Below, in pieces: positions 28,721 to 37,201 of a stretch of 64,000 nucleotides of DNA. Source of the stretch: Roseicella frigidaeris (GTDB taxonomy: Bacteria > Pseudomonadota > Alphaproteobacteria > Acetobacterales > Acetobacteraceae). The position numbers and the translations under genes were made by a program. The stretch spans positions 248,001 to 312,000 of the forward strand of contig NZ_QLIX01000003.1 in the NCBI RefSeq assembly GCF_003258945.1. Reading direction: 5' to 3'. Below the pieces are notes generated by a model, which saw only the letters and a list, made by a program, of their open reading frames with translations, did no database searches and was not told where the DNA came from. Position 1 is the stretch's first letter. Each line of letters begins with the position of its first letter.

Positions 28721-29316
28721 TCCGGCAGCATCCCGCCCGCCCGCGCCCGGGCATAGAGGCGGTCGATGAGCTGCGCGAAGACCGGATCCACGGCCTTCGC
28801 CGGGTCCATGCGCCCGGCGGTGTCGGCGCGGCGCACGCCATGCTCCTGCCAGGCCAGCCCGCCGCTCAGCACGTTCTGCAGGAAGCCCTGCATCCGGTCG
28901 CAGCCCAGGGCGAAACGCGCCTCGGCGCTCGCCCCGGCCTCGAACTCCTCCCAGAGGCCGCGCAGCCAGGCGCCGAGATCGGGCGGCAGCCCGCCGAAGA
29001 CGAGGTCCGCCGCCGCCCGCTCGCGCTCGGCCTGGGTGGCGCAGGCGGCGGGGTCGTAGGCATAGGTGTCGCCGGCCTCGATCTCGACCAGGTCGTGCAC
29101 CGCGATCATCGCCAGCGCCCGGCCGAGATCGATCTCCGCCGCCACCTCCCGGTGCAGCAGCAGGGCGAGCAGCGCCAGGTGCCAGGAATGCTCGGCGCTG
29201 TTCTCGCGCCGGGTGCCGCCGCCCGGCAGCACCACCCGGCCGCGCCGCTCCACCGTCTTCAGCCGGTCGGCGAGGGCGAGGAAGCCGAGCAGCGCCTCGG
29301 CCCGGGCGGGATCCAT
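28717..29316 (-). CDS. HD-domain hydrolase (HDDC2/YfbR-like)
   Basis: Protein of 199 residues. The metal-binding HD signature is complete: NSAEHSWHLALLALLL (His), MIAVHDLVEIEAGDTYAYD (His-Asp) and a downstream acidic region. The arrangement matches the HD hydrolases related to 5'-deoxynucleotidase YfbR/HDDC2, which remove phosphate from dNMPs. Its position in a leftward group with thyX (dTMP synthesis) makes a nucleotide-pool role attractive, though this is inference. Confidence 0.8.
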   Translation of the reverse strand: MDPARAEALLGFLALADRLKTVERRGRVVLPGGGTRRENSAEHSWHLALLALLLHREVAAEIDLGRALAMIAVHDLVEIEAGDTYAYDPAACATQAERERAAADLVFGGLPPDLGAWLRGLWEEFEAGASAEARFALGCDRMQGFLQNVLSGGLAWQEHGVRRADTAGRMDPAKAVDPVFAQLIDRLYARARAGGMLPE

Positions 29317-29322
29317 CGACGC

Positions 29323-29532
29323 CTACCGCGTTGCCGCGCCGCGCCCGAAGGCGAGGCCGGCGAGCAGCGCCAGGACGATGGCCAGCACCGGCGCATGGAA
29401 GAGGACGGTGACGATGCTCCAGACCAGCCCGGCGACGAGGAGCGTCACCCAGAGGGCGAGCGCGACGCCGAGGAAGAGCAGCACCACGGGCAGGCCGAGC
29501 ACCAGCACCAGGCCGAGCAGGATCCAGCCCAT
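29323..29532 (-). CDS. Small hydrophobic membrane protein, unknown
   Basis: Protein of 69 residues that is nearly all membrane-spanning (GWILLGLVLVLGLPVVLLFLG, then LLVAGLVWSIVTVLFHA and VLAIVLALLAGLAFG). It sits 6 bases after thyX and 6 bases before the HD gene, so it is co-transcribed with them. No family is recognised; coding is supported by tight spacing and consistent hydrophobic pattern. Confidence 0.55.
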   Translation of the reverse strand: MGWILLGLVLVLGLPVVLLFLGVALALWVTLLVAGLVWSIVTVLFHAPVLAIVLALLAGLAFGRGAATR

Positions 29533-29538
29533 GCCGGC

Positions 29539-30480
29539 TCAGTCCGGATCGCGCCCGAGCACGGCCATCAGCTCGCGCCATTCCCGCTTCGAGAGGCCGC
29601 TGCCCGCCTGCGCCACCGTCTCGCCCGCCAGCAGGCGCCGGACGATCCCCAGCATGCCGGCCGAGAGCGTCACCGCCCCCATGCGGTAGTCGCGGAAGGC
29701 GGCGAAGCTCTCCGGCACCCAGGCCTCCACCGTCCGCAGCATCGCCTCGGCATAGGCGCGGATCTCGTATTGCGCATGGCTGTCGGCGCGCAGCGAGAGG
29801 AAGTGGAAGAGGTTGTGCAGGTCGGTCTTCCAGTACCACTGCGTATAGGTGTTGAGCGTCAGGTTCATCCGCGCCAGCTCGCGCGCCAGGCCCTGCCGGC
29901 CCTCCTCCACCGGGTTGCCCGCCTCGTCCTCGTTCAGCATCCAGGCATAGTGGTCGTAGGTCGCCATCGCGTCCTGCCGCAGCAGGTCGAGCACGCGCGC
30001 GGCCTCGGCGCCCTCGAGCACCGCGCCGCGGCCCTGGCGGTTGCTGCTGGACTGGGCGGCGAGATGCTGCGGCTCGGGGATGTAGAATTCGCGGTCGAGA
30101 ATGGAATAGCGCGCCGAATACTCGTTCACGTTCGCCGTGCGGTGGCGGATCCACTGCCGCGCCACGAAGATCGGCAGCTTCACGTGGTACTTGATCTCGC
30201 ACATCTCGAAGGGCGTGCTGTGGCGGTGCCGCATGAGGTAGCGGATGAGGCCGCGATCCTCGTTGGCGGCGCGGGTGCCGCGGCCATAGGAGACGCGGGC
30301 GGCCTGCACCACCGCCGCATCGTCGCCCATGTAGTCGATGACCCGGACGAAGCCGTGGTCCAGCACCGGCAGGGCCTCGAAGAGCAGCGCCTCCAGCCCG
30401 GGCGCCACCGGCCGGCGGGTGCGGCCCTCGGCGGCGCGGGCCGCCTCGATCTCCTGCTGCTGGGACTCGGTCAGCGCCAT
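29539..30480 (-). CDS. thyX: FAD-dependent thymidylate synthase ThyX
   Basis: Protein of 313 residues from the ATG at 30480; an upstream in-frame ATG at 30495 is less likely. It makes dTMP from dUMP using methylene-THF as carbon donor and NADPH via FAD. The ThyX signature [14 protein letters not shown] is intact (family pattern RHRxxSxNxxSxR, with Ala at the fourth position here). [11 protein letters not shown] and [17 protein letters not shown] precede it. The length is above the typical 220-270 because of an N-terminal extension seen in alphaproteobacterial ThyX. Presence suggests, but does not prove, absence of ThyA. Confidence 0.95.
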   Translation of the reverse strand: MALTESQQQEIEAARAAEGRTRRPVAPGLEALLFEALPVLDHGFVRVIDYMGDDAAVVQAARVSYGRGTRAANEDRGLIRYLMRHRHSTPFEMCEIKYHVKLPIFVARQWIRHRTANVNEYSARYSILDREFYIPEPQHLAAQSSSNRQGRGAVLEGAEAARVLDLLRQDAMATYDHYAWMLNEDEAGNPVEEGRQGLARELARMNLTLNTYTQWYWKTDLHNLFHFLSLRADSHAQYEIRAYAEAMLRTVEAWVPESFAAFRDYRMGAVTLSAGMLGIVRRLLAGETVAQAGSGLSKREWRELMAVLGRDPD

Positions 30481-30652
30481 CCGGCAATCCCCCACCGCCT
30501 GCGCCGCGCCTTGTAGTGCGGCCGCCAGGGCTTGTCGAAGCTTGTCGGCCCCTGGCGACGGGCGGCCCGGGCGCCCCGCCGCAGATGCCGGCCATCCCTT
30601 GCCCGAAACTGACCGGGGGCGGACAAGACGGGCCCTCGCCCGGGCCGTACCT

Positions 30653-30711
30653 CACCCTGGCCCCTGCCCTGGTCCTCGCCCTGGCCCCCGCCCTGGCCCC
30701 CGCCCTGGCGC
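30653..30711. repeat. Degenerate tandem repeat of GCCCTGGCCCC units
   Basis: About five imperfect copies of a 12-base unit (GCCCTGGCCCCC) lie just upstream of the amidohydrolase start at 30771. The rest of the 30481-30770 gap shows no gene. The repeat is roughly the reverse complement of the hexamer tract at 31962-31993 on the other side of the gene. Confidence 0.6.
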
Positions 30712-30770
30712 CAGGCCGCGCCGGGGCGCAGCATTCCGGCCCGCCATCCTGTCGAAGGACCTGCCCGCTC

Positions 30771-31937
30771 ATGCCGACCACCCCCCTCGACGCCCTCCGC
30801 CGCCACCAGGCCGAGCTCGCCGCCATCCGCCAGGACCTGCATGCCCATCCCGAGCTGGGCATGACCGAGCGGCGGACCGCGGCGCTGGTGGCGGAGACAC
30901 TGGAATCCTGGGGCATCGAGGTGCATCGCGGCGTCGGCGGCACCGGCGTGGTCGGCGTGCTGCGCAACGGCCGCGGCAACCGCGCCATCGGGCTCCGCGC
31001 CGACATGGATGCGCTGCCGATCCAGGAGCTGACCGACCTGCCCTGGCGCAGCCGCAATGCCGGGGTGATGCATGCCTGCGGCCATGACGGCCACACCACC
31101 ATGCTGCTCGGCGCCGCCCGCTACCTGGCCGAGACGCGGCGCTTCGACGGCATCGTCCACTTCATCTTCCAGCCCGGCGAGGAGGGCTGCGGCGGCGCGC
31201 TGGCGATGCTGGAGGACGGGCTGTTCGAGCGCTTCCCCTGCGATGCGATCTACGGCATGCACAACCGCCCCGGCATGCCGGTCGGCGAGTTCGCCATCCG
31301 CTCCGGCCCCACCGCCGCCGGCGGCGCCTTCTTCGACATCACCGTGACCGGCCGCGGCGCGCATGGCGCGCGGCCGGAGGCGAGCATCGACCCGGTGCTG
31401 AGCGCCTGCCACCTCGCGACCGCCCTGCAGAGCATCGTCGCCCGCAACCTCAGCCCGCGCGACCCGGCGGTGGTCAGCATCACCAAGGTGCAGGGCGGCG
31501 AGGCCTACAACGTCATCCCGGAGACGGCGACCCTCTCCGGCACCGCCCGCTTCTTCAGCCGCGAGGTGGCGGCGGAGATCGAGGCGGCGATGGGCCGGTT
31601 GGCCGAGGGCGTCGCCGCCGGCTTCGGCGCCACGGCGACGCTCGACTGGCGGCTGATCTTCGCCCCGACGGTGAACGATGCCGAGCAGACCGAGGCGCTG
31701 GCCGCCGCCGCCGCCTCGCTGGTCGGCGAGGCCAAGGTGGCGCGGGACAAGCCGCCGGGCATGGGCTCGGAGGATTTCTCCTTCATGATGGAGCGGGTGC
31801 CGGGCGCCTATATCCAGCTCGGCAATGGCGAGGGCGCGGCGCTGCACAACCCGCGCTACGCCTTCAACGACGCGGCCATCCCCTATGGCGCCGCGCTCTA
31901 TGCCGCGGCGGTGGAGCGCGGCCTGCCGAAGGAATGA
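30771..31937 (+). CDS. M20 family amidohydrolase (hippurate-hydrolase-like)
   Basis: Protein of 388 residues from the ATG at 30771 (GAAGGAC upstream), matching the family N-terminus (IRQDLHAHPELGMTE). Zinc-ligand motifs are visible: GLRADMDALPIQE, HACGHDGHTTMLLGA, FIFQPGEEGCGGA and the dimerisation-domain stretch GRGAHGARPEASIDP. GMGSEDFSFM near the C-terminus supplies the last ligand region. The M20D subgroup cleaves acyl or aryl groups from N-acyl amino acids (hippurate, IAA-conjugates, N-acetyl-diaminopimelate). No pathway partner is adjacent, so the substrate is open. Divergent from thyX. Confidence 0.88.
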   Translation: MPTTPLDALRRHQAELAAIRQDLHAHPELGMTERRTAALVAETLESWGIEVHRGVGGTGVVGVLRNGRGNRAIGLRADMDALPIQELTDLPWRSRNAGVMHACGHDGHTTMLLGAARYLAETRRFDGIVHFIFQPGEEGCGGALAMLEDGLFERFPCDAIYGMHNRPGMPVGEFAIRSGPTAAGGAFFDITVTGRGAHGARPEASIDPVLSACHLATALQSIVARNLSPRDPAVVSITKVQGGEAYNVIPETATLSGTARFFSREVAAEIEAAMGRLAEGVAAGFGATATLDWRLIFAPTVNDAEQTEALAAAAASLVGEAKVARDKPPGMGSEDFSFMMERVPGAYIQLGNGEGAALHNPRYAFNDAAIPYGAALYAAAVERGLPKE

Positions 31938-31961
31938 CGATGGCGGCCCGGCCCCCGGGGG

Positions 31962-31993
31962 CCCAGGGCCAGGGCCAGGGCCAGGGCCAGGGC
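31962..31993. repeat. AGGGCC hexanucleotide tandem repeat
   Basis: Four full copies and one partial copy of AGGGCC, starting at 31965, between the convergent amidohydrolase and FAH genes. Its sequence is complementary to the repeat ahead of the amidohydrolase. Such runs can vary in copy number by slippage. Confidence 0.75.
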
Positions 31994-32000
31994 GCCTAGG

Positions 32001-32771
32001 TCAGGGCGCGAAGGGATTGGCCAGGGTGCCGATGCCCTCGATCGTCACCTCGACCTGCATGCCCGGCCGCATCGGCAGGGCGCCGAGCGAGGTGCCGCAG
32101 GCGATGACGTCGCCCGGCCGCAGCGTCATCTCGCGCGAGATGAGGGAGACGATGCGCGCCGGCGGCAGGATCATGTCCGAGAGCGGATAGTCCTGCCGCA
32201 CCCGCCCGTTCAGCGCCACCGTCACGCTCAGGGCCTGCCAGTCGAGGCCGGTGGCGATCGCCGGGCCGATCGGCCCGAAGCTGTCGCAGCCCTTGGCCCG
32301 CGCCCATTGCGGGAAGGAGGCATCGGCGAAGAGCAGGTCGAGCGCCGTCACGTCGTTCACGCAGGTGAGGCCGAAGATCGCCGCCGCGGCCTCCGCCTCG
32401 TCGGCGTCGCGGAGCTCGCGGCCGATGACCAGGCCCAGCTCGCCCTCGTACAGCACCTTGCCGGCATAGCCCGCGGGCGGGCGGATCGGCTCGCCCGGGC
32501 CGATCACGCTGCCGGGGTTCTTCAGGAAGTAGAGCGGGAATTCCGGGATGGCGTTGCCCTGCTTCGCCGCCGCGGCGTGGAAGTTGTTCCACAGCCCGAG
32601 GAAGGCGCCCGGCCGCACCGGCGCCAGCAGCCGCACCGCGGCGAGATCGAGGCTCTCGCCGGTCGGGGCGGCGCCGGCGAAAAGCTCGCCGGCATGGACG
32701 GCGATGCGCCCGTCCTCCAGCCTGCCGAAGCCCGTCGCATCGCCATGCGCGAAACGCACCCAGAGCGCCAT
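32001..32771 (-). CDS. Fumarylacetoacetate hydrolase family protein
   Basis: Protein of 256 residues with the FAH catalytic fold. An N-terminal domain of about 60 residues is followed by FLGLWNNFHAAAAKQG and FLKNPGSVIGPGEPI. The metal-binding acidic residues are in VLYEGELGLVIGREL and GLTCVNDVTALD; ILPPARIVSLISREMTLRPGDVIACGTSLG closes the domain. Members act as fumarylpyruvate, oxaloacetate or acylpyruvate hydrolases or decarboxylating isomerases in aromatic breakdown. Here it sits 29 bases after an SMP-30 lactonase on the same strand, and both may serve the same small-molecule route. The exact reaction is not assignable. Confidence 0.82.
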   Translation of the reverse strand: MALWVRFAHGDATGFGRLEDGRIAVHAGELFAGAAPTGESLDLAAVRLLAPVRPGAFLGLWNNFHAAAAKQGNAIPEFPLYFLKNPGSVIGPGEPIRPPAGYAGKVLYEGELGLVIGRELRDADEAEAAAAIFGLTCVNDVTALDLLFADASFPQWARAKGCDSFGPIGPAIATGLDWQALSVTVALNGRVRQDYPLSDMILPPARIVSLISREMTLRPGDVIACGTSLGALPMRPGMQVEVTIEGIGTLANPFAP

Positions 32772-32800
32772 CCCGTCCCCTCTCCCCCGATCCCCGCGGC

Positions 32801-33745
32801 TCAGCCGAAGGGCAGTTCCAGCCCCGGCTCGTCCCAGGGCAACGCCACCAGCTTGCCGGTCAGCGACAGCGTGACATAGGCCGTCCGCATGTCCTTGCCG
32901 CCGAAGCAGATATTGGTCGGCATGCGCTCCGGCATCTTCACCACGCGCAGGATCTCGCCCTTGGGCGAGACGGTGGTGATCTCGCCGCTCACCAGCGTGG
33001 CGACGCAGACATTGCCCGCCGCCGTCGGCGCGACGCTGTCGAGCCGGCGATAGCCGGGGAACTGGCAGATCATCCGGCCGCCATTGGTCGAGGGCCAGGG
33101 GTCCTTCCTCACCACGCCCGGCCCCTCGATGTCCCAGGCCCAGAGCCGGCCGGTCTCGGTCTCCGCCACGTAGAGGGTGCGGCCATCCGGCGAGAGGGCG
33201 ACGCCATTGGCGCCGCCGAAGATCGGGAAGGCCGCCTCGACGATCCTCGAGCCGTCGCTCGCCGCCCAGTAGACACCGCCATGGTCGCGGTCCCGCCCCC
33301 GGACCTTGCCGAGATCGGTGAACCAGAAGCCGCCCTCGCCAGGGCTGCCCTTGGGCGCGAAGATGAGGTCGTTCGGCCCCTTCAGCGTGTGCTCGCCGCA
33401 GCGGTCATACAGCCGGGTGACGTCGCCCGTCGCCGGGTCGATCACCTCGATCCGGCCGCCGGCATAGTCGGCCGGCACGCCGGCGGGGCGGAGGACGCCC
33501 GGCTCCTCATGCCAGAGGAAGCCGCCGTTGTTGCAGCAGAAGATCTTGCCGCCCGGCCCCATGGCGATGCCGTTCGGCCCGCCGCCCGGCGTGGCGAGGA
33601 CGCTCGTCGTGCCGTCCGCCGCGACCTTGGTGATGCGGCCGGCGGCGATCTCGACCAGGATGACGCTGCCGTCCGGCAGGGCGATCGGCCCCTCCGGGAA
33701 GCGCAGCCCCTCGGCCATGATCCGCATGTCTTTGGCATCGCTCAT
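32801..33745 (-). CDS. SMP-30/gluconolactonase/LRE family protein
   Basis: Protein of 314 residues, a six-bladed beta-propeller. Signatures are EGLRFPEGPIALPDGSVILVEI (first metal-ligand Glu), GGGPNGIAMGPGGKIFCCNN, LKGPNDLIFAPKGSPGEGGFWFTD (Asn/Asp ligands) and GANGVALSPDGRTLYVAETETGRL. The family hydrolyses sugar lactones or organophosphate-like esters with Ca2+ or Zn2+. It has no signal peptide. It is co-directional with the FAH protein, fitting a sugar-acid or lactone catabolic unit, but without kinases or dehydratases nearby the substrate is unknown. Confidence 0.85.
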   Translation of the reverse strand: MSDAKDMRIMAEGLRFPEGPIALPDGSVILVEIAAGRITKVAADGTTSVLATPGGGPNGIAMGPGGKIFCCNNGGFLWHEEPGVLRPAGVPADYAGGRIEVIDPATGDVTRLYDRCGEHTLKGPNDLIFAPKGSPGEGGFWFTDLGKVRGRDRDHGGVYWAASDGSRIVEAAFPIFGGANGVALSPDGRTLYVAETETGRLWAWDIEGPGVVRKDPWPSTNGGRMICQFPGYRRLDSVAPTAAGNVCVATLVSGEITTVSPKGEILRVVKMPERMPTNICFGGKDMRTAYVTLSLTGKLVALPWDEPGLELPFG

Positions 33746-33764
33746 CGGCGTTCCCCCCGTTCTG

Positions 33765-35390
33765 TCAGGGGGATGATGCGTCAGCCGGCGGGGGATGCAA
33801 ACCCGCGCCCTCCCTCGGCCGCCAGAGCTCGATCGGCCCGCGCTCCTCGGCCACCGTCGTCTCCAGCACGTAGTCGCGCTGCAGCAGCTCGGTCAGCAGC
33901 GCCGCGGCATCCGGGCGCATCTGCCACCACCAGCCGCGGTCCACCACCACGACGCGCGGCCGCGTCGCCAGGATGCGGCGCAGCTCGGCATCGGTGTCGA
34001 GATCGGCGACCTCGGTGAAATTGCCGGTCAGGTGCGCCGGGAAGACGAAGCGCGTCGGCAGCCGCGCATCGGTCAGCGCGTAGACCACCGGATGGTAATT
34101 GGCGATGAAGACGGCATCGCCCGGCCGCAGCCGCGCGCGGACCGCCCGCACCACCTCCTGCACCGGGTCGGGGTTCCAGATGCCGGTGCCGCGGCCGACG
34201 CGGACCGTCGCCTCCTGCCGCCAGGCCTCGACCGCCACCACCGTCACCAGCGCGGCGAAGACCGCGAGCGCGCGCCGCGGCCGCGCCAGCCGGGCCAGGC
34301 GCCAAGCGCCGAGCGCGGCGAGGACGGAGAGGGCGGGCAGCCAGATCAGGAAGTAGTGCGGGAAGTAGTAGCCGGGCCCGATGATCGCCAGGCTGGCGCA
34401 GGCGAACCAGAGCAGCGCGACGCGGGTCAGCCGCCCCCCGGTGCCCCGCCGCCGCCCCCAGCCGAGCAGGGCGACGAGCGCCAGCAGCAGCGGCCAGAGC
34501 AGCACCATGACCGCCACCTGCACCCGCTGCAGCGCCTCGGCGAGGCTGAGCCGGGCCTCGGAATAGCGCATCGGCGCCAGGAAGGAGCCGTCGACGAAGG
34601 TCGCCAGATGCCCCTGGGACGCATAGGCCAGGGCGAAGAGCGCGGTCGGCAGCAGCACCAGCGCCGCATAGGCCAGCGCCATGGCGAGGAAGCGCCCCGG
34701 CCGCAGCGCCCGTCGCCAGAGCGCCGGCAGGGTCAGCAGGCCGAAGGCGAGGCAGCCCTCCGGCGTCACCACCGGCTTGATGGTGAAGGCGCAGCCCATG
34801 GCGAGGCCCATCAGCGCCAGCTCGCCCCAGCGCGGCCCCTCGCCCGTCGTCCCGGCCCGCACCGCGGCCCTGAGGCCGAGCCCGACGCTCGCCACGACCA
34901 GGGGCGCGAAGAGCACCTCGGTGTTGCTGGCCAGGCCGAACAGCACGACGGTATGGGCGATGTAGAGCAGCCCCGCCGCCAGCGCCAGCGGCCGTGCCCC
35001 GCCAGCCCCCCGCACCAGGCCGTAGAGGGCCCAGCCGGTGGCGGCGACGCAGGTGATGCCGAGCATGCGGATGGTGGCGATGCTCTCGCCGAACAGCGCG
35101 ATGGCGGCGGCGTAGAGCGCCGGCGCGCCAACCGGGTGCATGTCCCAGACCGCGACCAGCGGCCAGGCGCCGCGCAGCCATTCCCGCGCCTGCACCAGGT
35201 AGAGGCCCTCATCGGTGTCGATCACCGTCACCGTGAAGCCGATGCCGCGGAACAGCAGGGCGGCGCCGAGGAACAGCAGCGGCACGAAGCTCGCCTCGAT
35301 CAGGCGGCGCAGCCGTGCCGCCGGCGAGGCCGCGGCCAGCGGCCTGGCCAGCAGGCCGGGCTGCGGACTGCGCAGATAAGTGATGCTCAT
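33765..35390 (-). CDS. GT39/ArnT-like membrane glycosyltransferase
   Basis: Protein of 541 residues with about 10-12 membrane helices in the first 400 and a soluble C-terminal part. The acidic pair in VIDTDEGLYLVQAREWLRG, in the first extracytoplasmic loop, and the WDMHPVGAPALYAAAI segment are hallmarks of the PMT_2/GT39-GT83 family. These enzymes use polyprenyl-phosphate sugars to modify proteins or lipid A. The C-terminal portion (HLTGNFTEVADLDTDAELRRIL, VVVDRGWWWQM) is typical of bacterial members of unknown acceptor. No other envelope glycan gene adjoins it. Confidence 0.78.
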   Translation of the reverse strand: MSITYLRSPQPGLLARPLAAASPAARLRRLIEASFVPLLFLGAALLFRGIGFTVTVIDTDEGLYLVQAREWLRGAWPLVAVWDMHPVGAPALYAAAIALFGESIATIRMLGITCVAATGWALYGLVRGAGGARPLALAAGLLYIAHTVVLFGLASNTEVLFAPLVVASVGLGLRAAVRAGTTGEGPRWGELALMGLAMGCAFTIKPVVTPEGCLAFGLLTLPALWRRALRPGRFLAMALAYAALVLLPTALFALAYASQGHLATFVDGSFLAPMRYSEARLSLAEALQRVQVAVMVLLWPLLLALVALLGWGRRRGTGGRLTRVALLWFACASLAIIGPGYYFPHYFLIWLPALSVLAALGAWRLARLARPRRALAVFAALVTVVAVEAWRQEATVRVGRGTGIWNPDPVQEVVRAVRARLRPGDAVFIANYHPVVYALTDARLPTRFVFPAHLTGNFTEVADLDTDAELRRILATRPRVVVVDRGWWWQMRPDAAALLTELLQRDYVLETTVAEERGPIELWRPREGAGLHPPPADASSP

Positions 35391-35524
35391 GATCTCCGCG
35401 CCGGCGGGCCGGCGTCCTGGGGCAGGCGCAAGGCGCGGTCCTTATCACGGGGAGGCCGGCCGGGGACTCGCCATTCCGCCAGCGTGGCTTGACGGCCCCG
35501 GGGCGCCCGGCCGAGCGTTCCGGC

Positions 35525-37201
35525 ATGGCCACCCCCGCTGACGCTTCCGGCGGGCGCCCCGCGCCCGACCCGGTCACCCTCGCCGTCCTCGACAACCGCC
35601 TCCGCGCCATCGTGGAGGAGATGGGCGAGGCGATGCTCAGGACCTCCTATAGCCAGATCCTGAACTCCTCGCGCGATTTCTCCATCGCGCTCTGCGACGC
35701 CGAGGGGAGGCTGGTGGCGCAGGCGGACCATATCCCGGTGCATGTCGGGGCCATGCCCTGGGCGACGCGGGCGGTGGCCGAGGCCTTCGCCGGCGACATC
35801 CGGGAGGGCGACACCTTCCTGCTGAACGACCCCTACCATGGCGGCAGCCACCTGCCCGACCTCACCATCGTCATCCCCGTCTTCGCCGATGCGGCGCTGC
35901 GCTTCTGGTCCGTCGTCCGCGCCCACCAGTCCGATATCGGCGGCGCCACCCATGGCGGCTACAACCCAGGCGCGAGCGAGATCTGGCAGGAGGGGTTGCG
36001 CATCCCGCCGATCCGGCTCGGCGAAGGCGGCGGGCTGCGGGAGGACCTGCTCCGCATGCTCGCCACCAACACCCGCATCCCACGCGATTTCCGTGGCGAC
36101 CTGATGGCGATGATCGGGGCGGCCCGGCTCGGGGAGATGCGGCTGCACCCCCTGCTGGCGCGCTATGGCGCCCCGGCCATGGCGGAGGCCGTCTCCGCCA
36201 TCCTCGACCTGTCCGAGGCGCATGCGCGGCGCATCCTCGCCACCTGGCCGGACGGGAGCTGGCTCGGCGAGGCCTTCCTCGACGACGACGGCTTCGACCG
36301 CGAGGAGGTGGCGATCCGCGCCCGGGTGACGAAGCGGGGCGAGACGCTGGTGGTCGACCTGTCGGAGAGCGACCCGCAGACCACCGGCTTCGTGAACTCC
36401 AGCTATCCCAACATGCGCAGCGCCGTGGCGATGGCCTTCGCGTTCCTGCTGGACCCGGAGGTGGCGAAGAACGACGGCGCCTTCCGCCCGCTCGAGGTCA
36501 TCGCCCGGGAGGGCACCGTGGTCTGGGCGCGGGAGGGGGCGCCGGTGACCATGTGCACCTCCCACTGCTCGAACGAGATCGTCGAGGCCATCATCCGCGC
36601 CCTGCAGCATTGCTGCCCGGAGCGCGCCATGGGCGGCTGGGGGCGGCGCTTCCGGGTGGCGATCACCGGCCAGGACGCCCGCCGCGCCGGAAGGCCCTTC
36701 GTCTGGCACCTCTTCCACGCCCGGCCGGGCGGCGGCGGCTCCTCCGGCGGCGATGGCTGGTCGAGCGCCGGCGAATGGCATTCCGCCGGCGGGCTGAAAT
36801 TCGGCAGCGTCGAAATGGCCGAGGCGCGCTTCCCCCTGCTCTTCGAGGCGCATGAGCTGCTGCCCGGCTCGGCCGGCGACGGCCAGCATCGCGGCGGCCT
36901 GGGCGGCCAGCTCACCCTCCGGGTGGAGAGCGACGGGCCCTGCCGCGCCAACACCGCCGGCGACGGCGTGCGGCACGGCGCCGCCGGCCTGCTGGGCGGC
37001 CAGGATGGCAGCCCGCACCGCTACCGGCTGCGCCGCGCCGACGGCACGGAGCGGGTCTTGCGCACCAAGGAGGTCGGCATCGCCATCGCGCCCGGCGACC
37101 GGCTGCTCATCGAGGCCGGCGGCGGCGGTGGCTGGGGGCCGCCGGCGCGGCGCGACCCGGCCGCCCGGGCGCGCGACGCGGCCGAGGGCTACACGCCATG
37201 A
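35525..37201 (+). CDS. hyuB: Hydantoinase B/oxoprolinase family protein (HyuB)
   Basis: Protein of 558 residues. The ATG at 35525 is preferred over an upstream TTG at 35489. The HyuB signature is strong: MGEAMLRTSYSQILNSSRDFS, PVHVGAMPWATRAV, FLLNDPYHGGSHLPDLTIV and SDIGGATHGGYNPGASEI. The C-terminal part has FGSVEMAEARFPLLFEAHELLPGSAGDGQHRGG and GIAIAPGDRLLIEAGGGGGWG. With HyuA it forms an ATP-dependent N-methylhydantoinase, 5-oxoprolinase or acetophenone/acetone-carboxylase-like complex. It overlaps hyuA by 4 bases. In a typical operon HyuA comes first; here HyuB leads. Confidence 0.9.
   Translation: MATPADASGGRPAPDPVTLAVLDNRLRAIVEEMGEAMLRTSYSQILNSSRDFSIALCDAEGRLVAQADHIPVHVGAMPWATRAVAEAFAGDIREGDTFLLNDPYHGGSHLPDLTIVIPVFADAALRFWSVVRAHQSDIGGATHGGYNPGASEIWQEGLRIPPIRLGEGGGLREDLLRMLATNTRIPRDFRGDLMAMIGAARLGEMRLHPLLARYGAPAMAEAVSAILDLSEAHARRILATWPDGSWLGEAFLDDDGFDREEVAIRARVTKRGETLVVDLSESDPQTTGFVNSSYPNMRSAVAMAFAFLLDPEVAKNDGAFRPLEVIAREGTVVWAREGAPVTMCTSHCSNEIVEAIIRALQHCCPERAMGGWGRRFRVAITGQDARRAGRPFVWHLFHARPGGGGSSGGDGWSSAGEWHSAGGLKFGSVEMAEARFPLLFEAHELLPGSAGDGQHRGGLGGQLTLRVESDGPCRANTAGDGVRHGAAGLLGGQDGSPHRYRLRRADGTERVLRTKEVGIAIAPGDRLLIEAGGGGGWGPPARRDPAARARDAAEGYTP

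Noticed and set aside
28463-31102. 879-codon leftward frame covering thyX and the HD gene
   Set aside because: Only its last 85 codons (the small membrane protein) show protein-like composition and coupling; the rest is a shadow of thyX, the HD protein and the amidohydrolase.
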